A stretch of 64,000 nucleotides of DNA from Lentibacillus sp. CBA3610 (GCF_013373365.1 NZ_CP035925.1:1488001-1552000); one strand, 5' to 3'. Shown: positions 55,088-63,923, counted from the stretch's first letter. Notes: generated by a model not told the origin, from the sequence alone. A program made the numbers and translations.

Positions 55088-55515
55088 AACCAATAAAGAG
55101 CAACGAGGTTATGCTGCAAACACTAACACGAATTTTGGTGTTCATCGTTTTATCGTTTTCCATTTATTTGCTTTTCGCCGGACATAACCAGCCCGGCGGA
55201 GGGTTTATTGGCGGACTTATGACAGCAAGTGGCATTGCACTTCTCTATCTGTCATTTGATATAAAGTCAGTAAAACAATCATTGCCGATTAATTTTATTA
55301 CTGTTATTGGAATCGGGCTTTTACTTGCCGTTGGAACCGGTATTGCAACCATGCTTCTGGGGTATCCATTTCTGACACAATTTTTTGATTACTTCTATTT
55401 ACCTGTTTTCGGTGAGGCAGAGCTGACAACCGCTATTCCGTTTGATATTGGTGTCTATTTGGTGGTAGTGGGAGCAGCCATAACAATCTTTTTATCGATT
55501 GCGGAGGATGATTAA
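55084..55515 (+). CDS. mrpB: Na+/H+ antiporter subunit B (MrpB)
   Basis: Four-helix membrane subunit of 143 residues with the MnhB domain; the signature HNQPGGGFIGGL is near residues 36-47. Its ATG overlaps the mrpA stop by four bases (ATGA), a coupling usual in this operon. Needed for assembly of the whole complex. Confidence 0.95.
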   Translation: MKPIKSNEVMLQTLTRILVFIVLSFSIYLLFAGHNQPGGGFIGGLMTASGIALLYLSFDIKSVKQSLPINFITVIGIGLLLAVGTGIATMLLGYPFLTQFFDYFYLPVFGEAELTTAIPFDIGVYLVVVGAAITIFLSIAEDD

Positions 55516-55517
55516 TA

Positions 55518-55856
55518 ATGGAGATTTTAATATCTGTCATGATTGGTGTTCTTTTTACGGTTTCTACCTATTTGCTATTATCCAGAAGTCTGCTTCGAGT
55601 TGTATTTGGTACATTGCTGCTTTCACACGGAGCACATCTTTTGATCATAACGATGGCTGGTCTGCAAAGGGGTGTATCACCGCTGTTAAGCCTTGATGCC
55701 GATGCTTATACAGATCCGCTTGTACAAGCTATGGTTTTAACAGCCATTGTGATTGCTTTCGGTGTTACATCATTTATCCTTGTATTATCCTATCGAATTT
55801 ATAAGGTGCACCAGACAGATGATTTAGAAGAATTAAGGGGATCTGCTGATGAGTAA
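55518..55856 (+). CDS. mrpC: Na+/H+ antiporter subunit C (MrpC, NuoK-like)
   Basis: 112-residue, three-helix subunit homologous to NuoK of complex I, which contributes to the ion path. The conserved acidic and helix segments LLSHGAHLLIITMAG and TDPLVQAMVLTAIVIAFG are present. It starts 2 bp after mrpB and overlaps mrpD by 8 bp. Confidence 0.95.
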   Translation: MEILISVMIGVLFTVSTYLLLSRSLLRVVFGTLLLSHGAHLLIITMAGLQRGVSPLLSLDADAYTDPLVQAMVLTAIVIAFGVTSFILVLSYRIYKVHQTDDLEELRGSADE

Positions 55857-57339
55857 TTTAGTTTTACTTCCGGTTCTACTTCCTTTTATTACCGGAGCGA
55901 TTTTAATCTTATTTTATAAAAAACGGAGAACTCAGCGTGTAATCAGTGGTTTCAGTGCTATTGGCATGCTGATCTTATCCATTTACTTAGCCTATTATGT
56001 TTACCAGGAAAGTGTTGTTGTTTTAGAAGTCGGAAATTGGCCGGCACCTTTTGGCATTGTTATGGTTGCTGACATTTTTGCTACCATTATGCTTATATTA
56101 TCAAGTATTGTGGGTGCAGCTTGTTTATTTTTTGCTTTCCAGACCATTTCCAAAGAGCGTGAAAAAACGTTTTTCTACCCTTTCTATTTCTTTCTGCTGA
56201 CAGGGGTGAACGGCGCATTTTTGACAGGTGATTTGTTCAACTTATTTGTGTTTTTCGAAGTCATGTTGATTGCTTCGTACGTTCTGATTGTAATGGGTGG
56301 AACGAAATATCAGCTTCGCGAATCATTTAAGTACGTGATTATTAATATGTTCTCGTCAGCACTGTTTTTAATAGCCATTGCTTATTTATACTCAATCACA
56401 GGAACAGTCAATATGGCCCACTTGGGAGAACGCGTGGCCGAATTGGAACAAACCGGTATTGTGACCGTTGTAGCCGTGTTTTTACTAATTGTCTTTGCTG
56501 TTAAAGGAGCCTTGTTTCCTTTGTATTTCTGGCTGCCGCGTTCCTATTATGGCCCGCCTGCTCCCATTGCTGCACTATTCGGGGGACTGCTGACAAAGGT
56601 TGGAATCTACGCGATTATACGAATGTTTACATTGGTTTTTAATCATGATGTAGCATTTACACATAAAGGGATCATTACGGTTTTAGCCGGATTTACCATG
56701 CTTTTTGGTGTCCTCGGAGCTGTGTCGCAATTCGATTTTAAGCGTATCCTTTCCTATCATATTATAAGCCAGGTAGGCTATATGGTTATGGGCTTGGGGA
56801 TCTACACGCCGATTGCTGTTGCAGGGGCTATCTATTATATCGTCCACCATATTATTGTTAAATCTGCTTTGTTTCTGTTTGCGGGAGCAACTGAGCGCAT
56901 TACAGGAACAACTGATATCAAACAGATGGGCGGCGTGCTGAAAACACATCCTTACCTTGCCTGGATGTTCTTCATTACTGCACTCTCTTTGGCTGGTATT
57001 CCTCCGCTCAGCGGGTTTTTCAGCAAATTCCCGATTATTGTTTCCGGTTTTGAAGAGGATCAGCATATCATTGCAGGCGTTGCGCTGCTTGTCGGATTTT
57101 TGACGTTATTCTCCATGGTAAAGATTTTTCAATATACATTCTGGGGAGAACAAAAACATACGGAGGAACAAGCCAAAATTCCGGCCGGGAAAATGCTTTT
57201 GCCAACCGTACCCCTTGTTGCTTTAACCATTATTTTGGGACTGGCAGCTGAACCGATTTTCCAGTATTCCATGGATGCAGCACAACAAATCATGGATCCG
57301 TCGATTTATATCGAATCTGTCTTAAGGGGTAATGAATGA
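55849..57339 (+). CDS. mrpD: Na+/H+ antiporter subunit D (MrpD)
   Basis: Antiporter-like subunit of 496 residues with about 14 membrane helices, related to NuoM/NuoN. The core carries GDLFNLFVFFEVMLIASY (about 125-142, with the conserved glutamate), AVKGALFPLYFWLPRSY (lysine near 223) and the HHIIVKSALFLFAGATE segment. It overlaps mrpC by 8 bp and mrpE by 4 bp. Confidence 0.95.
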   Translation: MSNLVLLPVLLPFITGAILILFYKKRRTQRVISGFSAIGMLILSIYLAYYVYQESVVVLEVGNWPAPFGIVMVADIFATIMLILSSIVGAACLFFAFQTISKEREKTFFYPFYFFLLTGVNGAFLTGDLFNLFVFFEVMLIASYVLIVMGGTKYQLRESFKYVIINMFSSALFLIAIAYLYSITGTVNMAHLGERVAELEQTGIVTVVAVFLLIVFAVKGALFPLYFWLPRSYYGPPAPIAALFGGLLTKVGIYAIIRMFTLVFNHDVAFTHKGIITVLAGFTMLFGVLGAVSQFDFKRILSYHIISQVGYMVMGLGIYTPIAVAGAIYYIVHHIIVKSALFLFAGATERITGTTDIKQMGGVLKTHPYLAWMFFITALSLAGIPPLSGFFSKFPIIVSGFEEDQHIIAGVALLVGFLTLFSMVKIFQYTFWGEQKHTEEQAKIPAGKMLLPTVPLVALTIILGLAAEPIFQYSMDAAQQIMDPSIYIESVLRGNE

Positions 57340-57815
57340 TGGCTTTTCAAATCTTAATCAATATTACAATCGCGATTATATGGATGTTTTTGCAAAATAG
57401 CTACACTGCTTCAAGCTTTATAGTCGGGTATGGTATTGGCATATTACTTCTGCTTTTCCTGCGCCGATTTTTAGCCTTTGACTTTTACATGAAACGTGTC
57501 TGGTCGATTTTCAAGCTGATAATACTCTTTATAAAGGAATTGTCATTAGCAAACATTGATATGATGAAAATAGTTCTTGGACCTAAAAGCAACCTTAAAC
57601 CAGGCATTATCGCCATGCCGACAAAACTTGAAACCGAATGGCAAATTACTTTGCTGGCTTGCCTTATTTCCTTAACACCCGGGACCATTTCCATGGATTT
57701 TTCCGATGACAACGAAATCATCTACATTCATGCCGTTAATGCTGGAGATAAGGAAGAAGTGATCAGGAATATTCAGAAGAATTTTGAGCAAACGATAATG
57801 GAGGCGACAAAATAA
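57336..57815 (+). CDS. mrpE: Na+/H+ antiporter subunit E (MrpE)
   Basis: 159-residue MnhE-domain subunit with two or three N-terminal membrane helices and a cytoplasmic C-terminal domain (LISLTPGTISMDFSDDNEII). It does not resemble complex I. It overlaps mrpF by one base. A paralogue about 1.4 kb downstream (58712-59188) shares the LxSLTPxT and HxxxxxDxxExI pattern. Confidence 0.94.
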   Translation: MMAFQILINITIAIIWMFLQNSYTASSFIVGYGIGILLLLFLRRFLAFDFYMKRVWSIFKLIILFIKELSLANIDMMKIVLGPKSNLKPGIIAMPTKLETEWQITLLACLISLTPGTISMDFSDDNEIIYIHAVNAGDKEEVIRNIQKNFEQTIMEATK

Positions 57816-58090
57816 TGTTCCAATTCATTCAATATATTGCGTTGATCACAATGTCAATATCTTTAATTATTTGTTTTATTCGAACGTTAATCGGCCCGTC
57901 CATTCCTGATCGAGTATTGGCTCTTGATGCATTTGGGATTAATTTGATCGGGTTTACGGGGGTCATTATGATTCTTCAGGATACCATTGCTTATTCTGAC
58001 GTCATTCTGGTCCTCAGTATACTTTCATTTGTAAGTACTGTGGCAGTATCCAAATTTATCGAAAGGGGGACTATCTTTGAGCGTAACTGA
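57815..58090 (+). CDS. mrpF: Na+/H+ antiporter subunit F (MrpF)
   Basis: 91-residue, three-helix subunit. The conserved IGPSIPDRVLALDAFGINLIG (about 26-46; aspartate important in homologues) is intact. In B. subtilis MrpF also relates to cholate efflux. It overlaps mrpE and mrpG. Confidence 0.94.
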   Translation: MFQFIQYIALITMSISLIICFIRTLIGPSIPDRVLALDAFGINLIGFTGVIMILQDTIAYSDVILVLSILSFVSTVAVSKFIERGTIFERN

Positions 58091-58442
58091 AGTTATTGTC
58101 AGTATTTTCCTGCTTATTGGAGCTTTTTTCAGTTTGCTGGGAGCTCTAGGGCTCATTCGCCTGCCGGATGTCTACAACCGAGCTCATGCCGCGGGAAAAA
58201 GTTCAACATTTGGGGTCATCTTTCTTATATTGGCAACTTTTTTATTCTTTCTTTTTACTGGAGAATTTAATGCCAAGTTACTGCTTGCGATTCTCTTTGT
58301 TTTCCTGACAGCGCCATTGTCTTCTCTAATGGTTAGCCGTTCCGCGCACAGGACTGATGTCCCCCTTTATGATAAAAGCATTCGTGATGATTTACAGGAG
58401 ACACATAAAAAGAAAGAAAAGAAGCAGCAAAAAGAAACATGA
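58077..58442 (+). CDS. mrpG: Na+/H+ antiporter subunit G (MrpG)
   Basis: 121-residue, three-helix subunit with the family segment GALGLIRLPDVYNRAHAAGK (about 24-43) and a Lys-rich cytoplasmic tail. It starts at a TTG inside mrpF (14 bp overlap) behind AAAGGGGG. Last gene of the complete mrpABCDEFG set; a terminator follows at 58537. Confidence 0.94.
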   Translation: MSVTEVIVSIFLLIGAFFSLLGALGLIRLPDVYNRAHAAGKSSTFGVIFLILATFLFFLFTGEFNAKLLLAILFVFLTAPLSSLMVSRSAHRTDVPLYDKSIRDDLQETHKKKEKKQQKET

Positions 58443-58536
58443 CGATTTTTCGGACGGAACGCATATGTTGCCTCTGCTTAATAACAAATAAATATCTTCA
58501 TAAAGATCATTATCTCCTGATAGACAGAATGGGGCG

Positions 58537-58568
58537 CATGCAGTTAACGATGACCGTTTAACTGCATG
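58537..58568 (+). terminator. Intrinsic terminator of the mrp operon
   Basis: CATGCAGTTAA (58537-58547) pairs with TTAACTGCATG (58558-58568), followed by seven T residues. It separates the complete mrp operon from the second mrpEFG set. The 58443-58711 gap otherwise holds no gene. Confidence 0.9.
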
Positions 58569-58711
58569 TTTTTTTGATAGTCAAAATTAACATAGTATGT
58601 ATTTATGCATGAATGTCCATCCTGTTGTAAAGGATTGTACTTTTATAATCAACTCAAATCAAATTGACGCTTTCGTTTAAAACGCAGTAATGAAAGGATG
58701 ATCGATTCTTT

Positions 58712-59188
58712 ATGACATTCCAAATTGTGATAAACCTAATCATTGCAATCGGATGGATGTTTTTCACTGAAAGCTATACGTTACCCGGTTTTATAATGGG
58801 ATACATACTTGGTATTCTTTCCCTCCTTCTACTCAGTCGCTTTATATCGGATACGTTTTATTTAAAGCGGCTGTTTAAAGTTGCCACACTCATCGGAATG
58901 TTTTTCAGGGCATTAATAACATCAAACATTGATATGATCAAGCTCATATATATGAAAAAACCGGAATTTGAACCGGGCATTTTTGCTTTGCCGACGACGT
59001 TGAAAAGCGACTTGGAAATCGTGATGCTCGTTCATCTGATTTCCCTTACTCCCAGAACATTATCCGTCGCTGTAGCTCGTGATCATTCTCATTTGTATAT
59101 TCATGCAATGGACATTGATAGCATCGGTGAAACAATTGATACTATCAAAAGTTCGTTTGAACAAGCGATCATGGAGGTGACACGGTGA
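58712..59188 (+). CDS. Second MrpE-type subunit (orphan MrpEFG module)
   Basis: 158-residue MnhE-domain protein, clearly paralogous to mrpE at 57336 (FQIVINLIIAIGWMF versus FQILINITIAIIWMF at the N terminus; LISLTPRTLSVAVARDHSHL in the cytoplasmic part). AGGATGATCGATTCTTT precedes the ATG. It begins its own unit of three genes (E, F, G) without A to D partners. It may exchange with the primary E subunit, or form part of a separate complex; neither can be decided from sequence. Confidence 0.92.
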   Translation: MTFQIVINLIIAIGWMFFTESYTLPGFIMGYILGILSLLLLSRFISDTFYLKRLFKVATLIGMFFRALITSNIDMIKLIYMKKPEFEPGIFALPTTLKSDLEIVMLVHLISLTPRTLSVAVARDHSHLYIHAMDIDSIGETIDTIKSSFEQAIMEVTR

Positions 59189-59481
59189 ACGCATTACTAA
59201 CCATGACTGAAAGTTTTATAGAAATCGTAACAATCATTTGTTTGGCTGCCATTGTTGTTTCACTTGTTTTGATGGTTTACCGGATCATCACGGGACCGAC
59301 CCATGCTGATCGTTTAGCAGCCCTTCATGCAATTGGCATAAATATGATGGGAATAACCGCGTTAATAGCGATATTAATCCCAACAACCCATTTAAACAAT
59401 GCTACTCTTTTGATTGGAATCTTTATATTTATGGCAACACTATGGGGAGCAAAATATTTGGAGGGTGTTACGATTGATTGA
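59185..59481 (+). CDS. Second MrpF-type subunit
   Basis: 98-residue MnhF-domain protein with three helices; ITGPTHADRLAALHAIGINM matches the PxxPDRxxALDAxGxN motif of MrpF with an alanine and histidine in place of Pro-Asp. It overlaps the upstream E paralogue by four bases and reaches into the G paralogue by 8 bp. The GTG start follows GGAGGTGACAC. Confidence 0.92.
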   Translation: MNALLTMTESFIEIVTIICLAAIVVSLVLMVYRIITGPTHADRLAALHAIGINMMGITALIAILIPTTHLNNATLLIGIFIFMATLWGAKYLEGVTID

Positions 59482-59851
59482 AAATTTGATTGAGATTATG
59501 TTAAACATCTTAATTGCTTTTTTGTTATTATCGGGAACGTTTTTCCTGGTATCGAGCTCCATAGGTGTCATCCGGTTTTCCGATGTATATGCAAGACTTC
59601 ATGCAACAACAAAAGCTGCTACACTCGGCATTTCGGGGTTGTTGATTGGTGTTTGTCTATTTATGCATGTTGAGCATAAGACTCTCAGTGGACAATTGTT
59701 ATTGGCGATTGTATTTGTATTATTAACGGCGCCTGTTGCAGCTCATATGATTTCGAAAGCAGCCCATCAGGCCGGGATCAAACCGGTTGCAAAAGACAAG
59801 AAGGTTAAATTCAATAAAACGATTCAAAAACAGAAGCAGTATCAGAAGTGA
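59474..59851 (+). CDS. Second MrpG-type subunit
   Basis: 125-residue MnhG/PhaG-domain protein with SSSIGVIRFSDVYARLHATTK, the MrpG signature, and a basic tail. The frame is open upstream, but the TTG at 59474-59476, eight bases after TTGGAGGG, gives the proper family length and a short overlap with the F paralogue. A terminator begins at its stop codon. Confidence 0.88.
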   Translation: MIENLIEIMLNILIAFLLLSGTFFLVSSSIGVIRFSDVYARLHATTKAATLGISGLLIGVCLFMHVEHKTLSGQLLLAIVFVLLTAPVAAHMISKAAHQAGIKPVAKDKKVKFNKTIQKQKQYQK

Positions 59852-59867
59852 CTCCGGATGGGTCGCT
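59846..59867 (+). terminator. Terminator of the second mrpEFG unit
   Basis: AAGTGACTC (59846-59854) pairs with GGGTCGCTT (59859-59867, two G-U pairs), followed by seven T residues. Confidence 0.75.
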
Positions 59868-59939
59868 TTTTTTATGCGGATGTTATGCAGGATTCACCGA
59901 ACGTCCAATTTAAATGGTTAAATATCCATCGGACAGACA

Positions 59940-59966
59940 CAAAATGATCACCTTCTTCATACAGTT
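59940..59966 (+). promoter_or_regulatory. Candidate mother-cell promoter of sigK
   Basis: CATACAGTT at 59958-59966 resembles the -10 of sigma-E (CATACAnT) and sigma-K (CATAnnnTA). An AC dinucleotide sits about 17 bp upstream. sigK is transcribed by sigma-E and sigma-K in B. subtilis; the match here is suggestive only. Confidence 0.35.
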
Positions 59967-60008
59967 AATATATAGGCGTTTAGCCCGGTCGCCAATTTAA
60001 GGAGGTGG

Positions 60009-60722
60009 ATGTATTTGTCAGGCATTTTAAGTTTTCTGGCCCTGCTGATCAAAGAAGCGCTTTTTTTTGTCTCCTATGTTAAAAACCACGCATTTCCACA
60101 ACCTTTAACCTCTGAAGAAGAAACGAAATATATCAAACAAATGCAGGAAGGTGATGAAGAGGCCCGAAACAAACTGATTGAACATAATTTACGGCTGGTC
60201 GCACATATCGTAAAGAAATTCGAGAATACTGGTGAAGATATGGAGGATCTTATTTCAATTGGAACTATCGGATTAATTAAAGGAATTGAGAGCTATTCTT
60301 CAGATAAGGGAACAAAGCTGGCGACATACGCAGCCCGGTGTATTGAAAATGAAATCTTAATGCATTTGCGTGCACTGAAAAAAGTAAAAAAGGACGTATC
60401 TCTCCATGATCCCATTGGTCAGGATAAAGAAGGAAATGAAATCAGCCTGATTGATATCCTGGAAGCTGAAAACCAGAATATCATTGAATACATTCAATTG
60501 AATATGGAAATCGAAAAGATGAATGATTATTTGGCCATTCTCGATAGCAGGGAAAGAGAAGTGATTGTGTACCGTTATGGATTAAATAACTATAAAGAAA
60601 TGACTCAACGGGAAATTGCCAAAACGCTTGATATATCGAGAAGTTATGTATCACGAATCGAAAAGCGGGCTCTTATGAAAGTTTTCCATGAATATTACCG
60701 AAAAGAATACAGGAAGGAATAA
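60009..60722 (+). CDS. sigK: Sporulation sigma factor SigK (pro-sigma-K)
   Basis: Late mother-cell sigma factor. A hydrophobic pro-sequence (about 1-28, [20 protein letters not shown]) is followed by the NHAFPQPL junction, region 2 ([49 protein letters not shown]) and region 4 ([20 protein letters not shown]). The gene is continuous, unlike B. subtilis 168 where the skin element splits it. The ATG at 60009 follows AAGGAGGTGG by few bases; a TTG at 60015 has better spacing and gives a pro-peptide nearer that of B. subtilis. 237 or 235 residues. Confidence 0.95.
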   Translation: MYLSGILSFLALLIKEALFFVSYVKNHAFPQPLTSEEETKYIKQMQEGDEEARNKLIEHNLRLVAHIVKKFENTGEDMEDLISIGTIGLIKGIESYSSDKGTKLATYAARCIENEILMHLRALKKVKKDVSLHDPIGQDKEGNEISLIDILEAENQNIIEYIQLNMEIEKMNDYLAILDSREREVIVYRYGLNNYKEMTQREIAKTLDISRSYVSRIEKRALMKVFHEYYRKEYRKE

Positions 60723-60750
60723 AAGCGCGGGATTTCCTCACTCGCGCTTT
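60722..60750. terminator. Bidirectional terminator between sigK and the YrhC-like gene
   Basis: AAAGCGCG (60722-60729) pairs with CGCGCTTT (60743-60750), with ATTTC beyond on the plus strand and TTATTCC on the minus strand. It overlaps both stop codons. Confidence 0.7.
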
Positions 60751-60976
60751 ATTTCTGCAGTTTAATTTTTAAACGATGTGTCTGCAAACTGAACCACCCT
60801 GCAATGGTGACTGCTGCAAATGACAAGATGGTTAGTCCACTGCCATCCGGCGAATAATGAATATACGTATTGATAATGGCACCCATATATAAATAAGAAG
60901 CTAATATTAATAAAGTTACTGAAAAGCGGTGATAATCTTTGAGCTTTAATTTCAATTCATTTTCATGATGCTGCAT
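60749..60976 (-). CDS. Small two-helix membrane protein, YrhC-like
   Basis: 75-residue product with charged ends and two hydrophobic helices (about 17-37 and 45-64). The pattern KLKDYHRFSVTLLILASYLYMGAII resembles YrhC, which in B. subtilis lies in the mtnN-mccA-mccB-yrhC cluster; here it lies just downstream of mtnN on the same strand, with the mcc genes missing. GGGGGGTATAAT precedes the ATG. Function unknown. The assignment is based on topology, length and location. Confidence 0.65.
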   Translation of the reverse strand: MQHHENELKLKLKDYHRFSVTLLILASYLYMGAIINTYIHYSPDGSGLTILSFAAVTIAGWFSLQTHRLKIKLQK

Positions 60977-61058
60977 ATTATACCCCCCCTGTTATCAAAT
61001 CATAACACATCAAATGATCAGCTAAGGAAGGTAAATCATGGATAAATATATAACTCAA

Positions 61059-61748
61059 TTAAAATGTCTTAACGAATTCCATTATCAAATTTGCTGCATT
61101 CTCTGCTGCTGTTTCCAGGAATTCATCAAATGAAACCGATGATTGTTTTCCGGCGATGTCGGATAATGCACGGATCACGACAAATGGTGTCCCATATTGA
61201 TAACATACTTGTGCGATGGCTGCAGCTTCCATCTCAGCAGCTATCATTGTCGGGAATTTGGTTCTGACAGCTTCCACTGTTGCATGATCTTCCATAAACG
61301 AATCAGCCGTTGCAATAATTCCTTCACTGAAATGAACGTCCAGTTGTTTAATAGCTTGTTTGGCTTTAGCAACTAAATCCGTATTTGCCACATACATCGC
61401 CGGCATGTCCGGAATTTGCCCATATGCATAGCCAAACGCTGTAACATCAACATCATGATGAACAACGTGTGTTGAAATCACAATATCGCCAACATTTAAA
61501 TCGTCCTTAAAACCACCGGCTGATCCGGTATTGATAATCGATGACGGCCCGAACCGTTCATGCAAAACAGCAGTCGCCATCGCTGCATTCACTTTTCCAA
61601 TTCCGGATTTAAGCAACACAACGTCATACCCCAGCAAATTCCCCTGCAAAAATATACAATTTGCAACCTTGGATTCCTCTATATTTGTCATGTTTTCCTG
61701 TAATAACGCTATTTCTTCATCCATTGCTCCGATAATTCCTAATGTCAT
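61059..61748 (-). CDS. mtnN: 5'-methylthioadenosine/S-adenosylhomocysteine nucleosidase
   Basis: Cleaves MTA and SAH (and 5'-deoxyadenosine) to adenine plus the ribose product, allowing methionine salvage and relief of methyltransferase inhibition. The segments LGIIGAMDEEIALL (N terminus), NTGSAGGF (about 77-84) and AAEMEAAAIAQVC (about 170-182, with the base-binding glutamates) plus RALSDIAG are diagnostic. 229 residues. In B. subtilis yrrT precedes it and mccAB follow; both are absent here. Confidence 0.96.
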   Translation of the reverse strand: MTLGIIGAMDEEIALLQENMTNIEESKVANCIFLQGNLLGYDVVLLKSGIGKVNAAMATAVLHERFGPSSIINTGSAGGFKDDLNVGDIVISTHVVHHDVDVTAFGYAYGQIPDMPAMYVANTDLVAKAKQAIKQLDVHFSEGIIATADSFMEDHATVEAVRTKFPTMIAAEMEAAAIAQVCYQYGTPFVVIRALSDIAGKQSSVSFDEFLETAAENAANLIMEFVKTF

Positions 61749-61788
61749 AGTTTATTTCCTCCGTTAGCCGCTTCATTTATTCAAAATG

Positions 61789-62445
61789 CTAGTTTTGATC
61801 ATTTTCCTTCAGTCTTTCCACTTTAGTCGGCTGCCATCCTTCATTGGCAACCCACGTATTATAAACACGGTATATTTCGGTTTCATCAGGATCGGAAACG
61901 GTATTAATGACTTTTTGGTCGCCGTTACGTCCTGCCCACCACATGATCAGATTATCCCTATCAAGTCCTGTTGCAGCAGCTGCTGCTGTCCGCATTTCCT
62001 GTCTGTCCTGTGAACCATCTGAAAAGTTAATGGTATGGGGTTCAGACTGTTCCGTGCCAACCGGCAGCCAATCACCTGTATAGGCTTCAATGACATTATC
62101 ATCAGATGGTTCAACTTGTTCCGTTTCCACTTCACCGTTATTGTCTTCTTCTGCTTCGGGGTCCTCTGTGGAGCCTGTCTCATCTTCAGAACTGTTTGTT
62201 TCAGAGTCAGTATTATTTTCCAGCGCGTCACCCTGTTCTCCCACTTCCGAATTGGAATCAGTTTCCTCCTCTTGCATTGATTCATCTATCTGATTATCAT
62301 CTATGCTATCCGCTTCATCATCTCCGCCAAAAATAAGCAGAAATAAGAATATAATCAGTAATATGCTTCCAAATACAATAAATAGTGATAGAAGCTTTGT
62401 GTTTTTTCGTCTTTTTTCAAATTTATTAAACCGTGAAGTCGGCAC
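61789..62445 (-). CDS. yrrS: YrrS family membrane protein (DUF1510)
   Basis: 218-residue protein with a basic N terminus (FNKFEKRRKNTK), one membrane helix (about 17-38), a long acidic Glu/Ser/Asp-rich linker (about 42-120) and a conserved C-terminal domain (about 120-212, with AYTGDWLPVGTEQSEPHTI, WWAGRNGDQKVI and NTWVANEGWQPTKVERL). This is the architecture of YrrS. In B. subtilis it is next to the penicillin-binding protein gene pbpI and near greA; pbpI is not present here. Role unknown, possibly cell-wall related. Confidence 0.85.
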   Translation of the reverse strand: MPTSRFNKFEKRRKNTKLLSLFIVFGSILLIIFLFLLIFGGDDEADSIDDNQIDESMQEEETDSNSEVGEQGDALENNTDSETNSSEDETGSTEDPEAEEDNNGEVETEQVEPSDDNVIEAYTGDWLPVGTEQSEPHTINFSDGSQDRQEMRTAAAAATGLDRDNLIMWWAGRNGDQKVINTVSDPDETEIYRVYNTWVANEGWQPTKVERLKENDQN

Positions 62446-62652
62446 AGGCTAACCCCCTTATAAAGAATACTGTTAAGTCCCCTTTTTCTGCGCTTTACTG
62501 TCAGATACATGCCAAAATACTATCACCTATTATGGTATCATATTTTTTAAAAGATACTATATGACAATTTGCTGATTTTTAATATGAAAAAATATGTCTC
62601 CCCTCTACATCAAAATCAACTAAATTTTTGTGACATACATAAATAAAAAAGA

Positions 62653-62674
62653 AGCTATATATTCCACTATAGCT
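62653..62674 (-). terminator. Intrinsic terminator of greA
   Basis: AGCTATA (62653-62659) pairs with TATAGCT (62668-62674); the minus strand continues with TCTTTTTTATTT. It lies 25 bp beyond the greA stop. Confidence 0.8.
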
Positions 62675-62699
62675 CCCTTTGTATTCGTTGCATTAACGT

Positions 62700-63176
62700 T
62701 TATTCGACGTTTTCTATTCTGACCATAATATCCCCGCCGGGTGTTGATACAGATACTTCAGTTCCCTTTTCCTGGCCAATCAGGCTTTTCGCCATCGGGG
62801 AATCATTTGAAATTTTACCTTCAAATGGATCGGCTTCAGCACTGCCCACGATGGTATATGTCTCTTCATCTCCATCCGGAAGCTCTTTAAATGTAACAGA
62901 ACTTCCTAATGAAACAATATCGGGGTTTTCATTATCGTTCTCAATGATAACAGCATGGCGAATCATATTTTCCACTTGGGCTATACGTGACTCAACAAAT
63001 GCTTGTTCATCCTTTGCCGCGTCATACTCGGAGTTCTCAGATAGATCACCAAAGCCGCGTGCAACCTTAATACGTTCCACTACTTCCTGCCTTCTATCCG
63101 TTTTCAGATATTGCAGTTCTTCTTCCAGCTTATCTTTCCCCTCTTCTGTCATATAAAAACTTTTCTCTGTAGCCAT
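62700..63176 (-). CDS. greA: Transcription elongation factor GreA
   Basis: Rescues backtracked RNA polymerase by stimulating cleavage of the RNA 3' end. The N-terminal coiled coil (about 10-75) carries the acidic tip ([20 protein letters not shown], with D and E residues that coordinate the catalytic magnesium) and the C-terminal globular domain ends with [20 protein letters not shown]. 158 residues. Downstream of udk in the conserved udk-greA order, with its own terminator. Confidence 0.97.
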   Translation of the reverse strand: MATEKSFYMTEEGKDKLEEELQYLKTDRRQEVVERIKVARGFGDLSENSEYDAAKDEQAFVESRIAQVENMIRHAVIIENDNENPDIVSLGSSVTFKELPDGDEETYTIVGSAEADPFEGKISNDSPMAKSLIGQEKGTEVSVSTPGGDIMVRIENVE

Positions 63177-63281
63177 TAACTAATACACTCCTTTTATCTT
63201 CAGGTATTGCTGCTTGCACAGATAATGTCATGAATACTAAAAACTACTATGGCAGATTCATTTTAGTTTTTCAATACTTTT

Positions 63282-63923
63282 TCATTTTAATTTTTGCTGA
63301 TCTCCGGCCAGAATTTTTTCGATTTTTGTAGCCATGATATCAATAGCTACATGGTTTTGACCGCCTTCCGGAATAATAATGTCCGCATAGCGCTTTGTCG
63401 GTTCAACAAACTGCAAATGCATTGGTCTGACATTATTTTCATATTGGTCAATGACAGAATCCAATGTTCTGCCCCGTTCCTTAATGTCTCTGGATAACCT
63501 GCGAATAATACGGACATCTGCATCCGTATCAACAAATACTCTAATATCCATTAAATCAACCAAACGCTGATCTTCAAGTATTAATATACCTTCCAGTATG
63601 ATCACTTCTTTAGGCTCGACATTAATAACTTCATTTGATCTCGTGTGCAACTTATAATCATAAACAGGTTTTTCAATTGTCTTATGATTAATCAAATCAT
63701 GAACATGACGGATCAATAAATCATTGTCAAATGCCAACGGATGATCATAATTGGTACTCAATCTTTCTTCATACGGCAGATGACTTTGGTCTTTATAATA
63801 ATAATCCTGCTCAATGACAAGAATTGTTTTATCCTGGAAGCGCTGGCAGATAGAGCGGGTTACAGATGTCTTCCCACTCCCACTCCCGCCGGCAACACCG
63901 ATAACAACTGGTTTTTCAGGCAT
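63282..63923 (-). CDS. udk: Uridine kinase
   Basis: Phosphorylates uridine and cytidine in pyrimidine salvage. The P-loop [15 protein letters not shown] is at residues 9-23; [17 protein letters not shown] and [20 protein letters not shown] are typical of the bacterial Udk family. 213 residues. Its ATG overlaps the stop of the gene upstream (8 bp), showing translational coupling with the trmR-like gene. Confidence 0.96.
   Translation of the reverse strand: MPEKPVVIGVAGGSGSGKTSVTRSICQRFQDKTILVIEQDYYYKDQSHLPYEERLSTNYDHPLAFDNDLLIRHVHDLINHKTIEKPVYDYKLHTRSNEVINVEPKEVIILEGILILEDQRLVDLMDIRVFVDTDADVRIIRRLSRDIKERGRTLDSVIDQYENNVRPMHLQFVEPTKRYADIIIPEGGQNHVAIDIMATKIEKILAGDQQKLK

Noticed and set aside
62035-62336. 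Overlapping plus-strand frames within yrrS, Ser-rich
   Set aside because: Produced by reading the acidic Glu/Asp/Ser-rich linker of yrrS backwards; not independent genes.
63239-63271. AAAAACTA/TAGTTTTT inverted repeat after udk
   Set aside because: An AT-only eight-base stem is too weak to call a terminator with confidence.
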